Assembly: GCF_000786695.1 (NCBI RefSeq)
Contig: NZ_CP009962.1
Span: 4,774,001-4,838,000 of the forward strand
Reading direction: 5' to 3'
DNA: 64,000 nt
DNA from: Collimonas arenae
Lineage (GTDB): Bacteria > Pseudomonadota > Gammaproteobacteria > Burkholderiales > Burkholderiaceae_D
A model generated the notes under the pieces. It made no database searches and had not been told where the DNA came from. It was given only the letters and a program-made list of their open reading frames with translations. Below, piece after piece: positions 28,001 through 34,331 of this stretch. The position numbers and the translations under genes were made by a program. Numbering within the stretch: position 1 is the first letter of the stretch; each line of letters starts with the position of its first letter.

Positions 28001-30763
28001 CGAACCAATGTTGCTGGCGTTGGTGCTGATCCCTGTCGATGCTGAAGTCGACAACGATGTCACATTGCTGTTGGTCGTGCTCAAGCCAGTGGACAACGAA
28101 CCGATGTTGCTGGCGTTGGTACTGATCCCTGTCGAGGCTGAAGTCGACAGCGACGTCACATTGCTATTGGTCGTGCTCAGGCCAGTCGATAGCGAAGTCA
28201 CATTACTATTGACCGAGCTCAACCCTGTTGACAACGAAGTGATTCCCGTCGATGCAGAAGTCGACAACGACGTCACGTTGCTATTGGTCGTGCTCAGGCC
28301 AGTCGACAGCGAAGTCACATTGCTGTTGGTCGTGCTCAGGCCCGTTGACAACGAAGTGATACTAGTCGAAGCCGATGTCGACAGCGACGTCACGTTGCTG
28401 TTGGTGATGCTCAAGCCAGTCGACAGTGAAGTGATGCCGGTCGACGCCGATGTAGACAACGAAGTCACATTGCTATTAATCGTGCTCACGCCAGTCGACA
28501 GCGAGGTGATACCGGTCGAAGTCGACGTCGACAGCGACGTCACATTGCTATTGGTGGCGCTCAAACCAGTCGACAACGAGGTGATACCAGTCGAAGTCGA
28601 GGTCGACAAGGAAGTCACATTGCTGTTGGTCGTGCTCAAGCCAGTGGACAACGAACCGATATTGCTGGCGTTGGTGCTGATGCCAGTCGAGATCGAGGTC
28701 GACAATGACGCCACATTACTATTTGTTGCGCTTAAACCAGTCGACAGCGAAGTAATACCGGTCGAGGCAGAAGTCGACAACGACGTCACATTGCTATTGG
28801 TCGTGCTCAGGCCGGTCGACAACGAAGTGATACCAGTCGAGGCCGAGGTCGATAACGAAGTCATGTTGCTATTGGTCGTACTCAATCCAGTCGATAGCGA
28901 AGTGATGCCGGTCGACGCTGATGTCGACAGCGAACCGATTCTGCTGGCGTTGGTGCTAATCCCTGTTGATGTCGAAGTCGACAGCGAGGTCACGTTGCTG
29001 TTCGTGGTGCTCAGGCCAGTCGACAACGAAGTGATGCCGGTCGAGGCTGATGTCGACAACGACGTCACGTTGCTGTTGGTCGTACTCAAGCCGGTCGACA
29101 GCGAGGTGATGCCGGTCGAGGCTGATGTCGACAACGACGTCACGTTGCTGTTGGTCGTACTCAAGCCGGTCGACAGCGAGGTGATGCCGGTCGAGGCCGA
29201 CGTCGACAAGGACGTCACGTTGCTGTTGGCCGTGCTCAAGCCAGTGGACAACGAGCCAATGTTGCTGGCGTTCGTGCTGATGCCAGTCGATGTCGAGGTC
29301 GACAGCGAAGTCACATTGCTGTTCGTGGTGCTCAGGCCGGTCGACAACGAAGTGATACCGGTCGAGGCCGAGGTCGACAATGACGCCACATTACTATTTG
29401 TTGCGCTCAAGCCAGTCGACAACGAGGTAATACCGGTCGATGCCGAAGTCGACAAGGAAGTCACATTGCTATTAGTCGTGCTCAGACCAGTCGACAGCGA
29501 TGTGATGCCGGTCGAAGCCGAGGTCGACAAGGAAGTCACATTGCTATTAGTCGTGCTCAGGCCAGTCGACAATGAGCCGATGTTGCTGGCGTTGGTGCTA
29601 ATCCCGGTCGAAGTTGAAGTAGAGAGCGACGTCACGTTGCTGTTCGTTGTGCTTAAACCAGTCGACAGCGAAGTAATGCTGGTCGAGGCAGAAGTCGACA
29701 ACGACGTCACATTGCTATTGGTCGTGCTCAGGCCGGTCGACAACGAAGTGATACCAGTCGAGGCCGAGGTCGATAGCGAAGTGATGCCGGTCGACGCTGA
29801 TGTCGACAGCGAACCGATTCTGCTGGCGTTGGTGCTAATCCCTGTTGATGTCGAAGTCGACAGCGATGTCACGTTGCTGTTCGCGGTGCTCAGGCCAGTC
29901 GACAGCGAAGTGATACCGGTCGAGGCCGACGTCGACAAGGACGTCACGTTGCTGTTGGTCGTGCTCAGACCGGTTGACAACGAAGTGATGCCGGTCGAGG
30001 TTGATGTCGACAACGAAGTCACGTTGCTATTGGTCGTGCTCAGGCCCGCCGACAGCGAAGTGATACCGGTCGACGCTGAGGTCGACAACGAAGTCACGTT
30101 GCTATTGGTCGTGCTTAGGCCAGTCGACAGCGATGTGATACCGGTCGAGGTCGAGGTCGACAAGGACGTCACGTTGCTATTGGTGGTACTCAAGCCAGTG
30201 GACAACGAAGTGATGCCAGTCGAGGCCGAGGTAGATAACGAAGTCACATTGCTATTGGTCGTGCTCAGGCCAGTTGACAACGAAGTGATACCGGTCGAGG
30301 CAGATGTAGACAAGGACGTCGCATTGCTGTTGGTCGTACTCAAACCGGTCGACAGCGAAGTGATACCGGTCGAGGCCGACGTCGACAAGGACGTCACGTT
30401 GCTATTGGTCGTGCTCAAGCCTGTCGAGAGCGAACCAATGTTGCTGGCATTCGTACTGATACCGGTCGAAGTCAAAGTCGACAAACTAGTAAGGTAAAAC
30501 CTAGTGTTGTTAATATAGTTGACGCACGTAGAAGAGCCGTTATACAAGCTTCCCCCACTGCCTGCAGTACACACAGCTTCTGGCAGGGTCTGTGCAGATG
30601 CATTCTCTGGCGCAAACATAAATAACTGCGCAACGGCAGCGGCCGTTGCCAATACCGCAACCGCCGCCGAATTGCTACGCTTGCCGCGAGCAGCGGTATT
30701 TTCAGAGACAGCAACCCAGGTACCAAGGGTTTCGCTATATACGGTGCGGTAAATTTTATTCAT
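19067..30763 (-). CDS. Giant trimeric autotransporter adhesin (YadA/Hia-like), copy 2, 3898 residues
   Basis: A paralogue of copy 1. It has the same ESPR-type start (MNKIYRTVYSETLGTWVAV), a hydrophobic signal ending ENASA, and only a short non-repetitive piece before the stalk. The stalk runs from about residue 95 to about residue 3450 as an irregular mixture of 25- and 32-residue units. A neck-like module (VQYDNPAHTSVTLGG, TTDAVNFGQL) and a short stalk follow. The head repeats are identical in sequence to copy 1, and the YadA-type anchor ends VSAGVDFKLW with the expected aromatic residue. It should trimerise, insert its anchor in the outer membrane and project a fibre several hundred nanometres long (inference from length). 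The binding target is unknown. No Shine-Dalgarno is visible. Assembly of such repeats is error-prone, so exact unit number is uncertain. Confidence 0.94.
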   Translation of the reverse strand: MNKIYRTVYSETLGTWVAVSENTAARGKRSNSAAVAVLATAAAVAQLFMFAPENASAQTLPEAVCTAGSGGSLYNGSSTCVNYINNTRFYLTSLSTLTSTGISTNASNIGSLSTGLSTTNSNVTSLSTSASTGITSLSTGLSTTNSNATSLSTSASTGITSLSTGLSTTNSNVTSLSTSASTGITSLSTGLSTTNSNVTSLSTSTSTGITSLSTGLSTTNSNVTSLSTSASTGITSLSAGLSTTNSNVTSLSTSTSTGITSLSTGLSTTNSNVTSLSTSASTGITSLSTGLSTANSNVTSLSTSTSTGISTNASRIGSLSTSASTGITSLSTSASTGITSLSTGLSTTNSNVTSLSTSASTSITSLSTGLSTTNSNVTSLSTSTSTGISTNASNIGSLSTGLSTTNSNVTSLSTSASTGITSLSTGLSTTNSNVTSLSTSASTGITSLSTGLSATNSNVASLSTSASTGITSLSTGLSTTNSNVTSLSTSTSTGISTNASNIGSLSTGLSTANSNVTSLSTSASTGITSLSTGLSTTNSNVTSLSTSASTGITSLSTGLSTTNSNVTSLSTSASTGITSLSTGLSTTNSNVTSLSTSTSTGISTNASRIGSLSTSASTGITSLSTGLSTTNSNMTSLSTSASTGITSLSTGLSTTNSNVTSLSTSASTGITSLSTGLSATNSNVASLSTSISTGISTNASNIGSLSTGLSTTNSNVTSLSTSTSTGITSLSTGLSATNSNVTSLSTSTSTGITSLSTGVSTINSNVTSLSTSASTGITSLSTGLSITNSNVTSLSTSASTSITSLSTGLSTTNSNVTSLSTGLSTTNSNVTSLSTSASTGITSLSTGLSSVNSNVTSLSTGLSTTNSNVTSLSTSASTGISTNASNIGSLSTGLSTTNSNVTSLSTSASTGISTNASNIGSLSTGLSTTNSNVTSLSTSASTGISTNASNIGSLSTGLSTTNSNVTSLSMSTSTGISTNASNIGSLSTGLSTTNSNVTSLSTSTSTGISTNASNIGSLSTGLSTTNSNVTSLSTSTSTGISTNASNIGSLSTGLSTTNSNVTSLSTSTSTGISTNASNIGSLSTGLSTTNSNVTSLSTSTSTGISTNASNIGSLSTGLSTTNSNVTSLSTSTSIGINTNASNIGSLSTGLSTTNSNVTSLSTSASTGITSLSTGLSTTNSNVTSLSTSASTGITSLSTGLSTTNSNVTSLSTSASTGISTNASNIGSLSTGLSTTNSNVASLSTSTSTGISTNASNIGSLSTGLSTTNSNVTSLSTSTSTGISANASNIGSLSTGLNTTNSNVTSLSTSASTGISTNVSNIGSLSTGLSTTNSNVTSLSTSTSTGITSLSTGLSATNSNVTSLSTSTSTGITSLSTGVSTTNSNVTSLSTSASTGITSLSTGLSTTNSNVTSLSTSTSTGVTSLSTGLSTTNSNVTSLSTSASTGITSLSTGLSTTNSNVTSLSTSASTGITSLSTGLSTTNSNVTSLSTSTSTGISTNASNIGSLSTGLSTTNSNVTSLSTSTSTEISTNASNIGSLSTGLSTTNSNVTSLSTSTSTGISANASNIGSLSTGLSTTNSNVASLSTSTSTGISTNASNIGSLSTGLSTTNSNVTSLSTSASTGITSLSTGLSTTNSNVTSLSTGITSLSTSTSTGISINASNIGSLSTGLSTTNSNVASLSTSTSTGISTNASDIGSLSTGLSTTNSNVTSLSTSASTGITSLSTGLSTTNSNVTSLSTSASTGITSLSTGLSTTNSNVTSLSTSTSTGISTNASNIGSLSTGLSTTNSNVTSLSTSTSTGISTNASNIGSLSTGLSTTNSNVTSLSTSTSTGISTNASNIGSLSTGLSTTNSNVTSLSTSASTGISTNASNIGSLSTGLSTTNSNVTSLSTSTSTGISTNASNIGSLSTGLSTTNSNVTSLSTSTSTGISTNASNIGSLSTGLSTINSNVTSLSTSTSTGISTNASNIGSLSTGLSTTNSNVTSLSTSTSTGISTNASNIGSLSTGLSTTNSNVTSLSTSTSTGITSLSTGLSATNSNVTSLSTSTSTGITSLSTGVSTTNSNVTSLSISASTGIASLSTGLSTTNSNVTSLSTSASTGITSLSTGLSATNSNVTSLSTSASTGISTNASNIGSLSTGLSTTNSNVTSLSTSASTGITSLSTGLSTTNSNVTSLSTSASTGITSLSTGLSTTNSNVTSLSTSTSTGISTNASNIGSLSTGLSTTNSNVTSLSTSTSTGISTNASNIGSLSTGLSTTYSNVSSLSTSTSTGISTNASNIGSLSTGLSTTNSNVTSLSTSTSTGISTNASNIGSLSTGLSTTNSNVTSLSTSTSTGISTNASNIGSLSTGLSTTNSNVTSLSTSTSTGISTNASNIGSLSTGLSTTNSNVTSLSASASTGVSTNASNIGSLSTGLSTTNSNVTSLSTSASTGISTNASNIGSLSTGLSTTNSNVTSLSTSTSTGISTNASNIGSLSTGLSTTNSNVTSLSTSASTGITSLSTGLSTTNSNVTSLSTSTSTGITSLSTGLSATNSNVTSLSTSTSTGITSLSTGVSTTNSNVTSLSTSTSTGISTNASNIGSLSTGLSTTNSNVTSLSTSTSTGISTNASIIGSLSTGLSTTNSNVTSLSTSTSTGISTNASNIGSLSTGLSTTNSNVASLSTSTSTGISTNASNIGSLSTGLSTTNSNVTSLSTSTSTGISTNASNIGSLSTGLSTTNSNVTSLSTGITSLSTSTSTGISINASNIGSLSTGLSTTNSNVASLSTSTSTGIGTNASNIGSLSTGLSTTNSNVTSLSTSASTGITSLSTGLSTTNSNVTSLSTSASTGITSLSTGLSTTNSNVTSLSTSTSTGISTNASNIGSLSTGLSTTNSNVTSLSTSTSTGISTNASNIGSLSTGLSTTNSSVTSLSTSASTGISTNASNIGSLSTGLSTTNSNVTSLSTSASTGITSLSTGLSATNSNVASLSTSISTGITSLSTGLSTTNSNVTSLSTSTSTGISTNASNIGSLSTGLSTTNSNVTSLSTSASTGISTNASNIGSLSTGLSTTNSNVTSLSTSASTGISTNASNIGSLSTGLSTTNSNVTSLSTSASTGISTNASNIGSLSTGLSTTNSNVTSLSTSASTGITSLSTGLSTTNSNVTSLSTGLSTTNSNVTSLSTSASTGITSLSTGLSTTNSNVTSLSTSTSTGISTNASNIGSLSTGLSTTNSNVTSLSTSTSTGISTSASNIGSLSTGLSTTNSNVTSLSTSTSTGISTNASNIGSLSTGLSTTNSNVTSLSTSTSTGISTNASNIGSLSTGLSTTNSNVTSLSTSTSTGISTNASNIGSLSTGLSTTNSNVTSLSTSTSTGISTNASNIGSLSTGLSTTNSNVTSLSTSTSTGISTNASNIGSLSTGLSTTNSTVTSLSTGLSTTNSNIGSLSTGVSTTNSNVTSLSTGVVSLSTGLSTTNSNVAMLSTGVANSVQYDNPAHTSVTLGGAGATAPVILTNVAAGKQTTDAVNFGQLSSLSSSVSSGLSTVKSGINSLSTGLSNTNSNVNSLSTSTSTGLPTNTSSINSLSTGLSSNTSNVNSLSTGLSITNGNVTSLSSSTSSGISSLSTGLSQVTSLSSGLSNITNGATSLSTTLTSLVDASKNATATGGTLGGTTIGGANSNGSVQTRGTSGTAINNVTAATCSSVSGVDATGTGLCAQATKDGATAIGSNAQATDTNTTAVGFRALASQAGSVAIGYNARATGDPTVAIGNNALASGNDAVAMGAGAQATANNSVALGAYSVADQANTVSVGSAGSERRITNVAPGINPTDAVNVSQLNNVQNQIGNVQRIAYSGIAMSMAMSGAVTSALEPGEGRVGVGIGSYQGYGALALQFRAKNRSGNNTWGVGVSTTGSAWGVSAGVDFKLW
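19265..19702 (-). repeat. Head/neck coding segment shared with copy 1
   Basis: The partner of 10857-11294, offset 8408 bp. The identity stops abruptly at both ends, which fits gene conversion between the tandem copies. Confidence 0.85.
20470..30480 (-). repeat. 10 kb stalk repeat array of adhesin copy 2 (mixed 75 bp and 96 bp units)
   Basis: The array mixes the two unit types of copy 1 without the clean separation seen there. Higher-order duplications are visible: about 22062-22638 recurs at about 25308-25884 with only a few differences, and much of 21160-21530 recurs near 24090-24440. Nearly every unit contains one or more GTCGAC palindromes. Confidence 0.9.
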
Positions 30764-31489
30764 GAATGGCTCTAAGCAAAAGTCACTGCGGCTTGCTGCA
30801 CCAGATCAGACTGATCGAACAAGCGAGATCACATGGAAATGGGGACACTGAAAATGAAGCACTACTAAAGACTGCTAAATGGATGGCCGGCAGGTGTCAT
30901 TTAGCCTCCGGCACGATGGCGCGAACCTGCCGCAACTATTTCGACGCTTGTAAGCGAGATTTTGAAAAAACTTATTTTGTGAAATTCATGCATCTCTTTA
31001 CCCTGGAATTTGTTGCTTCCACGACCACAAAAAATTCAACCTCATCACATCAGAAAGCGGAGGCTCAGACAGCCTGGCTGCTTGATTCAGAGACTGATCG
31101 AAAATTTGACGCTCAGATAACTTGTAAGACAGGCGGAATTTGGTGCCGCTTTTCGCGCTTTACTCAAAGTAACAATATTGGACTTTAAGTAACATTTGTT
31201 GATGCCTTAAATTCTTTTTACAGACCAATTTGCTGCTTAAGTACTACCGAATCCACACCAGCACTGCCTTGAATTTATTTTGGCGTTTTGCTGAAGTGGA
31301 GATATTCCGGGTCACGAGGCATTCGCTGAATCCGAATCGTCTCGACAGTTCGCCAACATTCCAATTTGAACATCAATAAATGTCCAAACTCATGATTTCT
31401 GGGAAGTGCCAAATGTTAATTTCAATTAATATTTATGTCATCTAAATAAGTTCCCCAAAGTCGCCAATAAACAACAAATTTATTCATAT

Positions 31490-31666
31490 ATGACTATTGA
31501 AAAAAATGAGAAAGATGGGTTATCGCACTTAGAATTGATCGTATTTTTTTCTAAAAAAATCTATAAGTCATTATTTATAATGATAAATTTTAGTTATATG
31601 AAATTAAAATATCTAAAACAAATAATTTCCACAAGGAAAGCTTCTCAGCAAAAAATAGTTGACTGA
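31490..31666 (+). CDS. Doubtful small ORF, 58 residues, in AT-rich DNA
   Basis: The frame starts MTIEKNEKDGLSHLE, has a hydrophobic/aromatic middle (LIVFFSKKIYKSLFIMINF) and a basic end (STRKASQQKIVD). I do not recognise it. No ribosome binding site is visible, and low GC makes chance open frames in this stretch more tolerable for start but not for stop codons, so 58 codons without a stop is mildly unusual. It could equally be non-coding leader or foreign DNA. Confidence 0.15.
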   Translation: MTIEKNEKDGLSHLELIVFFSKKIYKSLFIMINFSYMKLKYLKQIISTRKASQQKIVD

Positions 31667-32042
31667 TTTGAAAATTAAACATGCTATGAGGAAATAAAAA
31701 GGTCGCTTATTTCTTTTTGGAAATGATAAATATGTTTCCTGGAGGGAATTAATCGAAATTGGGCAGTTTATTACCATGGATGTAACAAACGATGCTGCAA
31801 CACGATCGATAGCACCTGACAGATGGCGTATCGTCTAGCTTGAACTTCAACCGCGTGCCGTAAAGATCCATCATTGTCTGGATATTGGTGCGGCCATTTA
31901 TCGGTGGCAGGCTGCAGTTGAGACAGCGACGAGCTGATGAAAGAAGGCCTTGGCCACGCGATATTCCAGCGCTGCCAAAGGAAGGGGAAATGTTACGTTG
32001 ATTGATAACTCGACAACTGCGAATGAGTCTGGCGCGGACAAT

Positions 32043-32077
32043 AAAAAACCCGCAATAACGTCGTCATTGCGGGTTTC
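32043..32077 (-). terminator. Terminator after the YlqF-type GTPase gene
   Basis: The stem AAACCCGCAATGACG / CGTTATTGCGGGTTT on the minus strand is followed by a run of T; it begins about 18 bases past the gene's stop. Confidence 0.85.
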
Positions 32078-32094
32078 AGCTCGGTCAAGATGTT

Positions 32095-33030
32095 TTATCG
32101 GTTGTTGTCCTGTTCATCCCGCTCGGCTTTTTCAGCTTCTGCTTCCGCCTGGCGCCTTGCTATTTCCTCCTGATAAAGGGCCAGCAATGCCGCGCGTGTT
32201 TGCGGGGTCTCCAAACTGATGCGGCCAATCGCGCCCGTACGGTAATCTTGCAGCAGAGTGTGGGCGGCTTTCTCCAGATCTAGGTCGCCGCCTTTGAGGC
32301 GGAAACCACGACGCAGCGCCACGCCTTCGATAACGCTGACGCCGTCGATACCTTCGGTCTTGATGCCATAACGCGCTGTCAGCAACGGCGCATAGCGCAG
32401 CAATAATTCATCGGCCAAGAATGTCGCAACCTCTTCCTCGATCAACGCGTTGCTGCCGATGGCGTGGCTGGCCGCCAGCATCAGGCCGTCGCTCGGATGA
32501 GCGATCTTGGGCCACAACATACCGGGAGTATCGATCAGGACCATATTGTTGCCCAGGTACAGGCGCTGCTGCACCTTGGTTACTGCCGGTTCGTCGCCGA
32601 CGGCTGCCACGCGCCGCTTCAGCAGTGCATTCATCAAGGTCGACTTGCCGACGTTGGGAATGCCCATGATCATCATGCGCAAGGGCTTCAGCGGCGTGCC
32701 GCGGTGCGGCGCCAGCGCCAGGCACAAACCCGGGATCTTGGCGACATCCGACGGCTTCTTGCAGCTCAGTGCCACGGCATGCACGTCTTTTTGGGCGTTG
32801 TAAAAATTAATCCAGGCCTGAGTAGCGACAGGATCGGCGAGATCGCTCTTGTTGAGGATTTTCAGGCAAGGGCGCTGGCGAAACACGCGCAGCTGTTCGA
32901 TCATGGGATTGCAACTGGCTTGCGGCAAGCGACCGTCCAGCACTTCGATCACGAGATCGACCTTCTCCATAGCTTCCGCCGCCTTCTTGCGGGCGGCGTT
33001 CATATGACCTGGGAACCATTGTATGGACAT
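32095..33030 (-). CDS. ylqF: Ribosome biogenesis GTPase YlqF/RbgA-like (circularly permuted)
   Basis: 311 residues. The GTPase motifs appear in permuted order: G4 (KILNKSDLAD) comes before G1 (GIPNVGKSTLMN) and G3 (DTPGMLWPK), as in YlqF/RbgA. The N-terminal IQWFPGHMNAARK is also typical. The family assists maturation of the large ribosomal subunit. The C-terminus ends in a Glu/Ala/Lys-rich helix. A gene for a deacetylase-like enzyme lies 162 bases upstream on the same strand; a weak promoter-like TACAAT occurs in that gap. No functional link between them is evident. Confidence 0.93.
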   Translation of the reverse strand: MSIQWFPGHMNAARKKAAEAMEKVDLVIEVLDGRLPQASCNPMIEQLRVFRQRPCLKILNKSDLADPVATQAWINFYNAQKDVHAVALSCKKPSDVAKIPGLCLALAPHRGTPLKPLRMMIMGIPNVGKSTLMNALLKRRVAAVGDEPAVTKVQQRLYLGNNMVLIDTPGMLWPKIAHPSDGLMLAASHAIGSNALIEEEVATFLADELLLRYAPLLTARYGIKTEGIDGVSVIEGVALRRGFRLKGGDLDLEKAAHTLLQDYRTGAIGRISLETPQTRAALLALYQEEIARRQAEAEAEKAERDEQDNNR

Positions 33031-33192
33031 GCGTTGTCTTGTCTGGCTAAAATAAACCGCTATTGTACGGACTTATTCTGCTTCTACCTCAACCCGGAGT
33101 CGCTTGCGTTGTATGAAGCGACGGCACAGATCGCCTTTTTACGAGGCCGACCACCGGCTACATTACCCAAAGGCAATTCGCTTGCCGGCCCA

Positions 33193-34131
33193 TTACTCCA
33201 GTTCGGCCAGCACTTTCATGTGTGCGACCACGCTACGCCCCAGAGCGGAAAGGTCGTAGCCACCCTCCAGGCAGCTGACAATCCGGCCTTGTGCGTGCTC
33301 TGCCGCGACCGCCATTATTTGTCGCGTAAGCCAAGTGTAGTCAGCTTCGACCAAACCCATCTGCGCCATGTCATCTTCTTTGTGCGCGTCGAAACCGGCG
33401 GATACAAAAATCATTTGCGGCCGGTGCGCCACCAGGGCTGGCAGCCAGTGCTCGGTCGCCAGCTGCCGCACTGCCTTCCCGTCGCTATAAGCGGGTAAGG
33501 GAATGTTGACCGCATTACTGCCGGTCGCCTCGGCGCCGCAGTACGGATAAAACGGGTGCTGGAAGAAACTCACCATCAGCACCCGCGGATCCTGCGCAAA
33601 AATCTCTTCGGTGCCATTGCCGTGGTGGACATCGAAATCAACGATGGCGACCCGTTCCAACCCGTGCACCTCCATCGCATGGCGAGCGGCCAGGGCGACG
33701 TTGTTGAACAGGCAAAATCCCATTGATACGGTGGATGTGGCGTGATGCCCCGGCGGGCGGACTGAACAGAAAGCGTTGTCGATCTCTCCCGCAATGACAG
33801 CGTCGGTGGCGGCCAGTGCCGCGCCGGCTGCGCGCAAGGCTGCTTGCCAGCTATGCGCATTGACCGCGGTGTCCGGATCAAGCTGAAAGGTAACTGCCGT
33901 ACCGGCCAGGGCCTGGCTATGCTGCCGCACCCGCGCGATCATCGCCGCGCTATGCACCCTCACCAGGTCGCTTTCCTGCGCCAGCGGCGCACTGCGATGA
34001 TCCAGCAACTGGTCGATACGACTGGTGATCAGCTGGTCTTCAATCGCCTGCAGTCTTGATGGCGATTCCGGATGGCCGACACCCATGTCGTGCAGCTTGC
34101 AATCGGGATGCGTATAGAAAGCAGTAGTCAA
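33193..34131 (-). CDS. Histone deacetylase-superfamily protein (acetoin utilisation/acetylpolyamine amidohydrolase-like)
   Basis: 312 residues with the zinc-dependent deacetylase signature: the paired His motif RPPGHHA, the metal ligands in DFDVHHGNGTEE, and GFDAHKEDDMAQMGL near the C-terminal end. The N-terminus (GVGHPESPSRLQAIED) matches the bacterial class II HDAC-like branch. The natural substrate cannot be read from sequence; small acetylated amines or protein lysines are both known for the family. It is transcribed away from the MoxR cluster, with a shared 155-base intergenic region. Confidence 0.9.
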   Translation of the reverse strand: MTTAFYTHPDCKLHDMGVGHPESPSRLQAIEDQLITSRIDQLLDHRSAPLAQESDLVRVHSAAMIARVRQHSQALAGTAVTFQLDPDTAVNAHSWQAALRAAGAALAATDAVIAGEIDNAFCSVRPPGHHATSTVSMGFCLFNNVALAARHAMEVHGLERVAIVDFDVHHGNGTEEIFAQDPRVLMVSFFQHPFYPYCGAEATGSNAVNIPLPAYSDGKAVRQLATEHWLPALVAHRPQMIFVSAGFDAHKEDDMAQMGLVEADYTWLTRQIMAVAAEHAQGRIVSCLEGGYDLSALGRSVVAHMKVLAELE

Positions 34132-34331
34132 TTGATCTCGCCAAAAGTCATGCTGGATATAGTGCTAGTGTACACGGGGGTGCAACCTTGGTTTGGGTTG
34201 TGCGAAATGACGCGGACTGCATTTCTGCACTCCGGATCAAGCTTAATAATATTTTCTCAAAGAAACTAGGTTAACTCAGGGGAAGTTTGTATGATTCTCT
34301 CTCCGGAATCGCACCCTTATCAAACAAATCC

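Larger units (their letters stand above)
30764..32094. other. 1.3 kb gene-poor region before adhesin copy 2
   Basis: The left part (30764-31220) is the leader/control region of copy 2 and shares three blocks with copy 1. The middle (about 31380-31760) is strikingly AT-rich with long A and T runs. The right part (31770-32000) returns to normal composition and looks like a decayed fragment with interrupted frames. The 140-codon plus-strand frame at 30766-31188 lies within the conserved leader and shows no family resemblance, so it is not called. Confidence 0.55.

Noticed and set aside
12030..30480. CRISPR-like array suggested by many regular repeats
   Set aside because: Units are contiguous, in frame and protein-coding; there are no unique spacers and no cas genes.
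20412..30497. Plus-strand frames of 1193 and 2167 codons opposite adhesin copy 2
   Set aside because: Same artefact; the break between them coincides with a single Tyr codon at 23990-23992 on the sense strand.
30766..31188. 140-codon plus-strand frame divergent from adhesin copy 2
   Set aside because: It lies in the leader region conserved with copy 1, where the frame is not kept; no ribosome binding site or family resemblance.
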